Shown here: positions 1 through 10,959 of the stretch, piece after piece
Position numbering within the stretch: the stretch's first letter is position 1
How the letters are laid out: each line of letters starts with the position of its first letter
Assembly (NCBI GenBank): GCA_039621445.1
Contig: CP154955.1
Span: 10,838,241-10,902,240 of the forward strand
DNA length: 64,000 nt
Reading direction: 5' to 3'
DNA from: Euglena gracilis
Taxonomy: Eukaryota > Euglenida > Euglenophyceae > Euglenales
Translations under genes and position numbers: made by a program
The notes under the pieces: generated by a model
What the model was told of the DNA's origin: nothing
What the model saw: the letters and a program-made list of their open reading frames with translations, nothing else
Database searches by the model: none

Positions 1-60
1 CCCCTACGTGTGTTTGTGTGGGTGGGTGGGTGGGTGGGTGGGTGGGTGTGTGTGTGTGTG
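1..60. repeat. GGGT/GT microsatellite
   Basis: Tandem GGGT units run directly into GT units. The window starts inside or just before an intron of gene 1, so this is most likely intronic. The following stretch to 458 holds G-rich foldback sequence with repeated GGCAGGC units and no supportable exon. Confidence 0.85.
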
Positions 61-138
61 TACGCAGGATTTGATCCAACTGACCCCTCACCAGTGGCAG
101 CCTTCCAGGCTTCTTTTTGAGGGGTAATGCTTGGGCAG

Positions 139-360
139 GCAGGGGGGTAGGGCGACCTCCCCGGGGGGGGGGGCATTAAGGGGGGGGGAGGTCGGGTTTG
201 CTGTGGGGAGGGGTGGGATTGGGGTGCGTAAACAATGGGGCCTGAAAATGGCCATTTTCAAGGGGAAATTGGCTGGGTGGGCAGGCAGCGGGGTGCCAAA
301 GCCGACCCCCTGGGGGGGGGGGTGCCTGCTATGGGCAGGCACTCTATCAGCCGATAGCAC
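139..360. repeat. G-rich foldback repeat with GGCAGGCA units
   Basis: GGGCAGGC or GTGCCTGC occurs four times around a core reading AATGGCCATTTTCAA. A related arrangement lies at 42960-43190, with the same core AAAAGGCCATTTTCAAT and GGGGCAGGCACCC arms. This looks like a dispersed foldback element; clean ends and a target duplication were not found for this copy. Confidence 0.5.
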
Positions 361-458
361 AAGGCATCCCCCTCCCGCCCCCCCCTCCCCCGCGGTGGGC
401 ATAATGCAGAAGCCCGCAGCCTGCCCGCAGCGCAGTGAGACCTCCACCTCCTTCGCAG

Positions 459-3400
459 CCGTTCGTGGCCACGTGGGCGGCGGAGCGGGCGGGCCTGGCC
501 CCGCCGGAGGTGGCGGTGGCGGAGTACACCGCGGCGGCCGCACAGCCGTCGCGGTGGGCCGTCGTGCGGGCCCCGGACAAGGACGTGGCGGCGGAGCGCC
601 GGACGGCGTGGTGGCGGCAGCTCCGGCTCGACCGCCGCCACCGCCGGAGGGAGCGCCAGCGGGTCGCCCGGTGTGGCCGACGCTGCGGCGCACAGTCATT
701 TCGGCGCTCGCAGGCCCAGCGAGTGGTTGGGTTTGCAGCGCAAATGGGCAATTTTTTTGGCCCAACCCCGCCCTTTCCGGGGATGGGGGTTGAAACCGCC
801 AAACTTGCGCGACACCGCAGGCACTGGCGAATTTTCTCAGGCCACGTGCTTCCCTTTTTGTGGTTGGTTTTCCTGGATCCCAAAGACCGAGCCCCCGGAG
901 AGGTGATGACTGACTAGCTGGTTTTTTTTAAAAAAAGCCAGCAGTGACTTCTTTTGGAAGATTTGTCGATAAAGTTTTGTGTGCCCGGTGGCCCTGGTAG
1001 GCGGGGGATGTTGGACACCCTATGGGGTAAAGAAAATGCAGAGACACATGAAGGGGACCCCGGACCTCGGGACACATCGTCCACACCTCACGCCATCACA
1101 CGTCTCAGGGGCTTTCAACCGCCAAAGAAGCCGCCCACAGGGGTGTGCTCTTGTCTCATTCCATCGGCACATCAGTTGCCCCCGCCGAAATTCAGGGTTT
1201 GGGTCATCATTCGCAGTGTTTTTCGTGTTTCTGGAGCCTGAATTTGTGAGAAAAAAGAGCCCACACTCATCTCGACGAATTTTTTCGGTCCCAAGGGTTC
1301 CAAGTTGGCACGTTTTCCCCACTTTTAGTGCCATAGTACCACTTTTCTCATTTTGGGATGTGCATCCATCCATTCCATGTGGCTGGGCTCACGCATTTTT
1401 GGCTCCCAAATGGATTCCCATGATGAGTGGGGAGGGGGTTGTCAACCAAAAAAAATAACTTAGTTTTTGACATTCTGAATTCTTCCCCCTACTGCATATA
1501 CGTCTTCCCTATCGATCAAACCGTTCAAACTCCTCCCGCCACGTCAGAACGGTACGAGATAGGGTTGGGGCCAGCGCATATTTTGCACATTTAGAGCATT
1601 TTTTTAGGAATGCTTTTTTGGCCGTCCGAATTTCCGTCCTCCCCCACCCCCTTCCCCAAACCCTCTCTCCCCCCTCCTCCTCTCCCGCCAAACAGCACGT
1701 GCCCCTCAAGGTGCTGACGCTGCGCCGGCGGCGGAGGCGCTACCGCCAGCGCCGCCGGCAGCGCCTGCGGCAGGAGCGGGCGCTGGCGCGGGCGGAGGCC
1801 GAGGTGGAGGCCCTCCGAGCCGGCGCGGCGCCGCCCACCCCCGCCGCCCCGCCGCCGCAGCCCCCTGTGCTGGGGCCCGACGTGCCCCGTCGGGTGTGCG
1901 CGTTGTGCTGTGCGCGTGTGCGATGAGGTGTGTCAAGCGTGTGTGTGGGTATGTCTGTGATTTGTGTGTGTGTTTTGGTGTGGGTATGCGTATGTGCCCG
2001 TGTATGTGTATGTTTTTTGGTCTACTGTGTGTGTGTGGGTATGTGTGTGTTGTGTGCGTGTTTTGGCATGTGTAGACGTCGACGTTCTGCTTAAGGGTTC
2101 GCAGTCTGGCCATGCCACCAGGCTTCTTTTCAAGGAAGTGCGTATCTCCCTCCTTGGGGGGAGGGTGCTGTGGGCAGGCAGGGGGAGGGCATTTTTGACC
2201 CATCCACCAACCCACATCCACCCACCAACCCACCCATCCACCCAACAACACCGGACGTTTTTGGCATTTTTTTTGGATTTTCTGGAACAGAATCATTAAA
2301 AAAAAAGCACTTTAAACCCCCATTCCACCTCGTCACGCAACCCTTGGAGGAATTTCATCCCAGTTGTGCACCCTGCCCAGGGGTTTTTTTTTAGTCATGG
2401 ACCCCGGGGGGGGGTAGGCTGGGTGGGTCCGGCCGAGCCCCCCCAGGGATATACTTTTCGGCTCCGAAGGCGCCGAAAAAGTGCTATTTTTAGCACTGTT
2501 CGCGATTTTCGGCCATTTTTTTGTGGGTCCCCCGGGACCCCCCCCCCCCCCCCGGGGCAGGCACCTACGGCCGACCAGGGCCGACCAGGGCCGACCAGGG
2601 CCGACTTGCATGTGGTTGGCCGACTGAAGGGGAATGTATGAAGGAATTCGGCAGCTTTCCCTCTGGAACAAGCACTTCTGATGATGCTGGGCGATGCTGG
2701 GTGATGCTGGATTTTTGGAGACCAGAGGTGGGATTCCGATGCTGGGCGATGCTGGGCGATGCTTGGTGTTGCTGGCATTTTTTTGTATATTTTGACGAAC
2801 TAAACCCATTTTTGGATAATTTTCTCACAAATCTCCAGTTTTACACCCATTTTGGCCGTTATGGATCAGTTTTTGCTAATTTGGGGGCTATTTGTCATAT
2901 GGCATTTTGGCCATTTTGCGCCCTTTTGGTAATTTTGGGTCATTTTTCACAATCTTTTGTGGATTTTGTTTGCGTTTTTGGGTAATTTTTGGTTATTTCA
3001 AGCCATTTTAGGTCATTTTGGTTGCTTTTGGGGAGCCAATGGAGGCCTTATGGGGCACTTGCTTTTGATCTTGGCGAGACAATTCAGAAAATCATTGCAT
3101 CCCTTCACGTTTTTTCTGTGACGGATACCCCCACCTATGGCTGACTATTTGCCGACCAGGGCCGACCAGGGCCGACCAGAGCACCAAAATGGGAAGTGAC
3201 CATAGGTGCCTACCTGGGGGGGCCCCCCCAGGAGGTGGGTGGGTGGGGGGACCCCCCCCCCTGGTCTTAAAAAAACCCCTGACCCTGCCCCGGGGAGTGG
3301 GTCTGGATAGCGCATTCTTCCAGTGAGCAAAATGGCCAGCTAGTGTGCCCCCTGGGTCCTTAAGCGGCAGCCTGGGAGACGCAGGCTCCCCCGGGTGTGT

Positions 3401-6400
3401 GCATGTGAACCCATCGACCTGCCACCCGGACAGCACCGCGGACGAGAATCGCAACAAAGAGGCGAGCAAGGCAGCCCCTCCGGCGACCATTGTCTTGCCC
3501 GCACGCTGCCCGCCCCGCGGCCCCTCCCGACGCTGTCCCATGCACAGGTGCGCGGCAACGTTGGCGACCACCCAGAGGCTTTTTCAGGCGACACCCGGGG
3601 CCGAGGGAGGTTGGTTGGGTGAGCCCTCCCCCCTCCAGGTCCCTCGCAGGGTGGGTGCCAGGGGTTGTGGTGGGTGCCCCCCCCCGGGGGGAAGGCATTT
3701 ATGGGGGTCTGAAATCGACCCCACACCCAGCGCAAAAAAAAGTGGGGACAAACAACACCCGAATGGGACGTGGGCCCCCTGCCCCTGGGTCCCGGTTTCT
3801 TTGTAAAAATGAGCCTCTGCACCTGCCACTGCGGGCGCAGCGTGGCGCTGGACGACGGCGCGGGCCGGCCCTTCGTCGTGCCCGGTGGACAGGGCAGTAC
3901 AGGAATCGGCCAAACAGCCAGACTGTGGGTGGGGGGTGGGTATCGACCCCCAGCCACCTCCTCCCGTATTTCCGGGCGCCGGAAAAATTCGGACTAAATT
4001 GTTTCAATTTTCGACCCAAAAAAAATTTCCCGGCGCCTTCGGCGCCCGGTGGATTTGTTTCAAAAACCCTGTGAAAATGCTGTGGTGGGGGGTGGGGGGT
4101 CGGCCCCCCCACCCGGCCTTCCCGTACTGCACTGCCGGCGCGCCGGAGGCGGCCGGGGCCCTCGCGGGGCTGGAGCACCGGCTGCGCTCCGCCGGCCTCC
4201 CCGCGCCCTTCGTGGAGCTGACGGCCAGCGGCGGTGCCGGACGGCAACGGGGTCCAGGGCAGTCCGGGAATCGGCCAAACAGCCAGGGTGGTGGGTGGGG
4301 GGGGGGGGTCGACCACCCTTCTCCGCCTCCCGGGTGGGGGCGGTCGACGCCTTCCCGTACAGCCCTGGCCGGGTCGGTCGGCGGATGCCCCCGTTGGGTT
4401 CCAAAATCATTCCTGCAGGTTTACGCCCTGGGTGTGTCGAAACGGCCCCCCCGGGCCTGAGCCCCAGATCGGAGGTTTAGGATCCAGCCTGGGCTTAATG
4501 GATGTCTGTTTCTCTGCAACACTTCAGGCTTCTTTTAAAAAAACGTTCACCGGGGGGATGACTGGCGGGGGGAGATGTTTTCAACTCCTACTGGGTGCTT
4601 GAGTTTTGGGGTGTGGGAAATAATTATTGTGGTGACCCTGGGTTCCTTTTGAAAGCTCCTCTTCCATTTCACAGTGGATCCTTCCCCTTTAAATAAGCCT
4701 TTTACGGAGCCTTTTTCCCGTGGGTGCAACCTTTCATTGTAAATCCCAAATGCCTTGCCTGTGCCTGATACGAATCACCATTTGGCCATTGACGACCATT
4801 CTTTTCCCCAGTGCTTGGTGTGGGGCCGATTTCAGACATCCATATATGCCCCTCAATCACCTCAATCACCTCCAATGAGCCGGGGTGTGTGGTTGTTTAG
4901 AGGAAAAAAAATCGGGGTGGAGGGTGAGGCACGCAGGGTGGGGGGGTGGGGTGGGCGGAAAAAAAAAAACAGGGCGTAGGGGTGGGTGGGGAGGGGAAAA
5001 TGACGGTTAGGGGTGCGAGAGACGAAAATGGGGTTGTACCCCCTGGAGCGCCGAGACGGAGAGCCCGGTCCAGTAAATCAACGAGGTGTCAGGGCAGGGT
5101 AGGGGACAGGGCTGAAGTGGTGGACAGGGCAGGGGGGGGGAAAAAAAATGCAACTTGCATAATTTGCATTTTTTTGATAATCGGGTTTTCTCTGCAAAAT
5201 TTGCATTTTTTTGCATTTTTTTTTGCATTTTTTGCAAAAAATATTTTGACCCGGAAAAATTTTTGTAGTTGGTCGCCATATGTTTTGCATTTTTTTGCAT
5301 TTTTTGCATTAAATAAAATATTTTGTCCCTGGAAAAATTTTTGCAGTTGGTCGCCAAGCCATGGGGACATTGGGACCTTTTGGCCCTCTCGGGGGTTTTT
5401 GGATCCTCTCAAAGTTCCTCCTTCTTGCCATTTTTTCCCTGGTCCAAAGGGATTTTCACGGATCCTCTTTCCCTTTCCCCTCCCTGACTCTCCAACCTGT
5501 CTGCTTACTCACCAGTCCCCCGACGTTTCCACCACATATCCTTACTTCTCTTTCAACCATTCCCCCCTGCCCACCATTCGATGCCAACTACCACTCCAAT
5601 AACCGGGCCACCCTTCTCCTCTCGTCTCCTTCATCCTAATCCTTCCACTGTCCCAAGCCGCACATTCCCTGCATAACCTTCATTTATTTCTCGCTCCTTG
5701 CTTTCTATTTGCTTGCTTTTGTCTGAATATTTGCAAAAAACTCTCCTACCACTGCACCTTTCCGCCCCATTTAAAAAAATAAAAAAAAAAAAAAAAAAAA
5801 ACAAAAATAACCAAAAAAAAAAAACCCAACAACCCACAAAACAAACTCCCAAAAAAAAAAAAAACAAAACAAAAACCTAAACACAAAACCCCACCCACAA
5901 CCCCCCCACAAACCCCCCCCACACCCCCCCCCACCCCCCACCACACCCCACCACACCCCCCCCACACCCCCCCCACACCCCCCCCACACCCCCCCCACCC
6001 CCCCACACCCCCCCCTCACTTGACCAGTGTGGGTTCGGCACCGGGTGTATTTTGGACCCATTTTGGGACCTATGTTGGCAAATTGGAGGTCCCTCCAAAA
6101 CCCGCCCAAGACCACATTTTTTTCCTCACCGTCCAAATTGCACAATTTTCTCAAAGGTTTGAATGTCGGAGGTTTTTGAAGCAAAAAAATGGTTGAAATA
6201 CCAGAAATTTGCCAAGAGAAAAAATGTCAATAAAATTTGAGTGTGCCAAAATTTGGGGCAGTTTTTTTGACTTTGCAGTTTTATCACCACTCCTGAAAAC
6301 AACTTAAACCTGAGAATTTTGGAATTTTTTTCATCAAAATGTATGTTTTTTTTCCGTGAAAAATTGGAGCCCAGATAGACATTATCCAGGCCCACAGCCA

Positions 6401-8783
6401 CCGATGAGGGGTCCGGTGGCCTACGGCCACCGCGGCGGGGGGGGGGGGGGGGGGGGGGGGGGCTGCGCCCCCCCCCCCCCTCCCACACCCCCCACACCCC
6501 CATTACCCCCCACACCCCCCCACCCCCCCCCCCACACCCCCCCACACCCCCCCCACACCCCCCCCACACTTGTCTAGTGTAGGAGCCAGTTATTGCAATA
6601 TATGTCCAGGAGGTCTTCTTTGTGAATCATTGACAGGTATACACCGGCATTGTCACATGCCTATGGATTATAGGCAGCAACTCTGTTACATTCCAGCCTT
6701 TTCTCAGGGTTTTCTTTGCAAGTTGCATTTTTTTGCATTTTTTTGCATTTTTTTGCATTTTTTTGCATTTTTTTGACTTGCATAATTTGAAGGGCCAAGT
6801 TGCATTTTCCCCCCCCCCTGCTGTACGGGAATCCCCGATGTGTGGTGGGTGGGGGGTTTGACCCTCCCACCTCCCCATCCTGTATTATCCGGGCGTTATC
6901 CGGGGCGCACACCTTGGTCAAAGTTTTCCTTCAGGCCCGAGGGAGGTTTCCTTTGGGCGGTGCCTTGGTGGGTGGGGAGGGGGTCTGGTTGCCCCCCCCC
7001 CCCCCTACCCGGGTGGCCCCCACCCCCCACCCCGGTGGGAGTGGCCGGTCCGGCGGGCCGCTGCCCCCGGAGGACGTCTCCGGCCGCGCGGCCAACCCCT
7101 TCCTCTGCGACGTGACGGTGGCGGTGCCGGTGCCCTCCGCCGACCCGCTGCCAGGGCGGCGCTGAAGCTGGAGGGCAGCCCATCCCCCGGGTGGGGGTCC
7201 AGGCAGCCTGCAGCCTTTTGCCCGCCCCCCCCCCCCAACCAATGAGTTTCGCAGTAGGGGCACCATGGGGGGAAACTTGAACGAGATAAATTTTTGTGAG
7301 AATAACTCTGGTCGAAGTTTGTCTAGGATTTTTCCTAGCAAGAATAAGAAAAAATACATTCCCTCCAGTGAACGTTCAAAAAATTCTTCAGCGCTTGGCG
7401 CTTGTGGAATAGACTTTTTTTTGCAAATCACCTGTTCAAATGTGGATGATCCAAAATGAAAGAATGTATTCTTTGCTTTTTTTTTTGCGATTTTGGACTT
7501 TAGGATTTTACCAAGTTTTGAACGTTGTATTGATGAAAGCCTTGGAATTTTGATTCTGATGGTTTTTTCTGAGAAATGGATTCACGAGATTTGTCCGTCC
7601 ACAATTTTTCCCAGCCGTCTTAAGAGGGCATCCAGAATTTTTCCCGGCTTTTTTAGGGATTCGTCCAAAATTTTTCCCAGCAGAATTTTTCTTGTCAGCA
7701 ATTGTTCAGGGTCAGATTTCCCCCCATTAATTATTTGTTCACCCCCAGATTTTGTGGGCGGTACCCAACCCCCAGCCCATGGGGTTGGTGTGTGCACACT
7801 GGCACGCGGCTGCCCCACACAGAAGTGTCCCGGCCAGGTCTGCAGCCCAGGACTGCCCACCCCAAATTAACCACCTCACCCCCTTGCCCAAGCTGGGCTT
7901 GGAGAGGCATACAGGAGGGGCCAAAAATCACAAAGTTTGGGTCTTATAAAACCAATTTCAATTTTTCACAGCGCTACCCCGCCTTTGAACAACGTTTGAA
8001 GAGAGCCCCTGCCAGCATAGGCTGAGAGGGCTGTGACTTGGTCAAGATGATCATCTTGAGCGCTTTTAGGCCATTTAGGTCAAGGTGAACAGTTTGGCCA
8101 TTTTCAGCCCAAACTGATCAGCTTGACCAAGTCACAGCCCTTTCAACCTGCTGAGTTTGGCATGGCATAGGAGAGAAATCACAAAATATGCCTCTCGTGA
8201 GACCGACCTCAATTCTCCACAGCGCCTTGCAGCAGACCTGGGTTGGGGCACTGCTGCGTGGGGCAGGGGCGCAGTGTGCACACACCATCACCAACCCCAT
8301 GGGCTGGCAGAGGATTTGGGCTGGGGGCTGGGTACCGCCCACAAAATTTGGGTGTGTACAAATAATTAATGCCCGTACTATGTTGTATTTATTTTGCATC
8401 CACCCGAAGTATTCTCGACTGGCGGAGGTGCAAAAGCGGGCCAATTTTTTTATCGGTTGTATTTTTGGGGACATTTCTGAAGTTTCGATTTATTGATACC
8501 CAATTGGGCCCAGTTCCAGCCAGGGGACTTCCATGGGGGGTCAACCAGCAGTCATTTTCCTGCGAGCCCCAATTTCCCCAGCTCTGAGCTGGCCAACCCC
8601 TGGGGGGGGGGTCCTTGAGCGACGCCCTGTCTGCAGCGTCTTCGGCGCAAGGTGCTTCGGGCAGTGGGGACTGGCCCGACCCGGCCCGCCACCCAGGACG
8701 GCGCCGCGTGGGCCGTGCTGCGGGCGCTGGAGGCGTGCTTCGACCTCGGCCCGCCGCCGACGCCCGGCCCGCCGCTCGGCTGA
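459..8783 (+). CDS. 3' part of an unrecognised Arg/Ala-rich gene (gene 1)
   Basis: Exons read from splice sites and phase: 459-662 and 1696-1893 (GT-AG, phase 0), about 3809-3886, 4140-4251, 4373-4392, 7073-7148 and 8635-8783 ending in TGA. The start lies upstream of the window. Codons are almost all G/C-ending. The second exon begins HVPLKVLTLRRRRRR and forms an Arg-rich, coiled-coil-like helix followed by a Pro/Ala linker; later exons contain FVVPG, GLEHRLRSAGLPAPFVEL, NPFLCDVTVAVPV and WAVLRALEACFDLG. No family is recognised. The 5' border of the third exon is unresolved because phase does not close there. Three introns (3887-4139, 4252-4372, 7149-8634) are nonconventional. The shared frame from 3886 to the stop supports a real gene; that all exons belong to one gene is inference. 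Confidence 0.6.
2378..3281. mobile_element. hAT-like MITE, family A, with 8-bp target duplication
   Basis: The ends are inverted repeats, CAGGGGTTTTTTTTTAG at the left and CTTAAAAAAACCCCTG at the right. The flanks are a perfect 8-base direct repeat ACCCTGCC (2370-2377 and 3282-3289). The interior contains ATACTTTTCGGC followed by a GCGCC-type stem and GGCCATTTTT, the same order as in the gene 3 intron at 31449-31697. Another element (2560-3210) is nested inside, which explains the larger size. It sits in an intron of gene 1. Confidence 0.85.
2560..3210. mobile_element. nested element with CCGACC tandem ends (family C)
   Basis: Imperfect inverted ends GGCACCTACGG and CCATAGGTGCC enclose tandem GGGCCGACCA units near each end and an AT-rich middle made of degenerate GGCCATTTTGG units. 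The same design occurs at 44038-45004, where a perfect 8-base target duplication is present. Here the outer duplication is masked by G/C homopolymers. Confidence 0.6.
3887..4139 (+). other. nonconventional intron 1 of gene 1
   Basis: The intron has no GT-AG. It contains an element with inverted ends CAGGGCAGTACAGGAA and TTCCCGTACTGCACTG. The flanks CCGGTGGA (3882-3889) and CCGGCGCG (4135-4142) match at 5 of 8 positions, an aged target duplication. Cutting 3 bases before CAG and 5 bases after CTG joins the exons in frame as VVPG-APEAAG. Its ends match those of the next intron, 4252-4372. Confidence 0.7.
4252..4372 (+). other. nonconventional intron 2 of gene 1
   Basis: A 121-base intron starting GTC-CAGGGCAGTCCGGGAA and ending TTCCCGTACAGCCCTG-GCCGG. 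Flanks ACGGGGTC (4247-4254) and GCCGGGTC (4368-4375) match at 6 of 8 positions. Both ends resemble those of intron 3887-4139, so the two introns likely come from one element family inserted 112 exon bases apart. Excision by the 3/5 rule keeps the frame (QRG then RSADAP). Confidence 0.65.
5131..5360. repeat. TTTTTTGCAT-rich repeat, left part of family D
   Basis: Begins CAGGGGGGGG then an A run and ATGCAACTTGCATAATTTGC, followed by many TTTTTTGCAT units and the phrase TTTTTGTAGTTGGTCGCCATA. The same order occurs at 18223-18674. The matching right end (GAAGGGCCAAGTTGCATTTT then CCCTG) appears at about 6790-6819, so an element of roughly 1.7 kb interrupted by other repeats is possible. Confidence 0.6.
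5764..6016. repeat. poly-A then CCCCACA low-complexity tract
   Basis: An A-rich tract of about 110 bases is followed by about 130 bases of C runs separated by ACA. A similar C/ACA tract lies at 6470-6575 after a G homopolymer of over 30 bases. Open frames across it code only for runs of Lys, Gly or Pro and are not genes. Lengths here should not be trusted. Confidence 0.85.
6040..6400. repeat. dispersed AT-rich repeat (family E copy 1)
   Basis: Contains GGCACCGGGTGTATTTT, then CCAAAACC, TCAAAGGTTTGAATG, GAGGTTTTTGAAGCAAAAAAA, AGAGAAAAAATGTC and AATAAAATTTGAGTG in order. The same series of words recurs at 38338-38580 and 39300-39600, showing a dispersed or internally duplicated repeat. No coding signal. 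Confidence 0.7.
6690..6819. repeat. TTTTTTGCAT repeat, right part of family D
   Basis: Five units of TTTTTTGCATT end in GACTTGCATAATTTGAAGGG, AAGTTGCATTTT and a C run closing in CTG. This matches the right end of the complete element at 18223-18674. It lies in the large intron between gene 1 exons at 4392 and 7073. Confidence 0.65.
7149..8634 (+). other. nonconventional intron 3 of gene 1
   Basis: No GT-AG pair fits the frame. The ends are complementary: CAGGGCG at 7152 and CGCCCTG at 8623-8629. The flanks CCCGCTGC and TCTGCAGC share only part of their sequence, as in an old insertion. The 3/5 cut gives PSADP-QRLRRKVL in frame; a cut three bases later on the left would insert one Leu. Interior sequence has no other supportable exon. 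Confidence 0.55.
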
Positions 8784-9352
8784 CGTATCCTGGCCGCCAT
8801 CGACGTTTGGTTTCCTGCTGCCCCATCCTCTGGCCCGCTTTGTATAAGTCCCGCCCCGCGAACGAGAAGGCAACGCCGAGAATAGTGCCGGGACCGTTGC
8901 CCCGGCTGCGGATAGCCTGTGAGCCCTCTGGCGCTCCCTGCCTGGCGGCGTGATGGAATGGCACGGTCTGGGCAAAGTGATAGGAATCCATTCGGATTCT
9001 CCCCATCTTTCATTCCCCCACTGTGGCAGCTGAGAATTGACAAAAGAATCACCAAAATGCCTTTTTTGCTGGTTTGAGAAATTTGTTTGCCATTTCGTCA
9101 ACAGAGTTCATGAAAACCAGATTTTTTACCCATTGTCTCCGGAAAGGAGAAGTTTCTCCATTTTCCCCCTTCAATTAAAATCAACACTTTTATTTGAACT
9201 GCGATCATAATAATTTTAAGGATAACCCACCACTTATCATCGTTTCTGATGCTTGTTTGGAAATGTGTATCCCCCCCAAAGCCTTGATTGTGTCCGAGTT
9301 CGCCAGGATGTCAGAATGCAGATTCCTCGATGTCAACCGCGCACTTTTGCTC
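8784..9352. other. intergenic spacer between gene 1 and gene 2
   Basis: About 570 bases from the gene 1 stop to the acceptor before the alpha-kinase ATG. No open frame of coding character, RNA gene or repeat was recognised. The short co-directional spacing would allow co-transcription with trans-splicing, but nothing in the sequence proves it. Confidence 0.6.
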
Positions 9353-9372
9353 AGGGTGCTGCTTCTCCAATG
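9353..9372 (+). promoter_or_regulatory. putative spliced-leader acceptor and start of gene 2
   Basis: The pyrimidine-rich ACTTTTGCTCAG ends 15 bases before the ATG of the alpha-kinase. No upstream exon is needed to complete the protein, so the acceptor most likely receives the spliced leader. The 5' untranslated part would be GGTGCTGCTTCTCCA. Confidence 0.5.
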
Positions 9373-10923
9373 AAGACCGGCTGGGGAGATGTGTATGTGT
9401 ACAACACCAAGGTTGCGGACCGCATGGAGTTCGTGGAGGCAAAGAAACAGAAGGTTGTTTTTATGATTGTTCTTTTTGGAAGCCATTTTTTGCAAGCGCA
9501 AGTGGTGTGGATACCCGTGACGACAATGCGTCTGGGGGTGGTGTTTGCACCTGCAACACTTTTGTGTTCAAATCATGCATGCGTTCCTGCAAATCCGTTA
9601 TCGCGGTTTGAATTCTGGTCACATCCGGTATTTTGCTAGCTACTTCCGCATAGCGGGCATGCACCGTAGCTAACGTGGTTTCAATGTCACCAACATCCTG
9701 TTAACCCCGGCGAAGAGCTTCACTTCATCGTCCCACAGGTGCTACTGGAAGACCATGCCCTCGGCTCTGGGGGATGTCGTGTGGCATATCCTTGCAAGTT
9801 GGATGATGGCATCCAGTACGTGGCGAAGAAGTATCTCCACCAGGAATCATTTGAAGATGATTACTGCTGCTCTGCTCTGGCCTGTGAGGTTGCCGCGGCC
9901 TACAATGGTATTTTTTTTTACTTTTCCTCCTCGCAATTTCTGGTTCAACCCTATCTTCCAGCGGTTTTTTTATAAACCAGATTTGTGTCATCCAAGAGTT
10001 TTTTTTATTACAAATTGGTGTATTGGCTCTTTTTTTTTGCGAATCAGGATGCACCTGGAATTTTTACGCTTCATTGTCCACCGAAGCTATACTTGACGCA
10101 AAAAATTCCAGCAGTTCCGAACAAGTTTTCAATTTTAAAGGAATCCCACAATGGCAATTTTTCCAAACAAGAGTCATCCAACTGATCATGGAGTCGTAAA
10201 TCTGTTGCTTTTTTTTCCTGAGGGTTTTCAAATTTCTTTGCATTTCTCATTTAAGGGATTTTTAAATATCTATTTTTACGCTGATGCAAAGTATGAATTG
10301 GGGCTGTTGACATTTTCATTGTTTTCACCACGGTTGCCCTGAAATTTTTTGCCCTGAATTTTTTTTGTCGCTGGTTCCGTGATACAAGCACTCGGAAACG
10401 AAACCCTCGCTGGAAGCAAAAAAAATGCAACGTATCAGGAAAATCCAAGAAACAAGTAGTGGTGGGCGGTGCGGGGCTGCGCAAATTGCTACTGTCTGTC
10501 CCTGTCCCACGTCAGGCCTGTAGCCAAGGTCTCTCCTGCCATCTCTGTCGTATCAAAGCCAAGTAATACCCCACGGGGATATATTTTCATGAGTTCCAAC
10601 CCACTTATTCCCAACCTATTCACGTATTCACTGCTGCTGTTGAGCAAACACACACCAACCAATCGTATTTGCGTACCTGAATGGCTTACAATGGTTCTCC
10701 CATGGCCAAAGAAATCGGCAATAGTGATCGATGAAGCGCCCACAGTCTGCAAGATTTTTGGAATCCCATCCTCTCCATATATATTGAATATATATACATA
10801 TATGTGTGTGTATATATATGCATATGGTGAATATATATATATATATACATATACATATACATATACATATATATATATATACGGTGAATATACATATATA
10901 CATATGTATACATATATATACAG

Positions 10924-10959
<36 letters not shown>

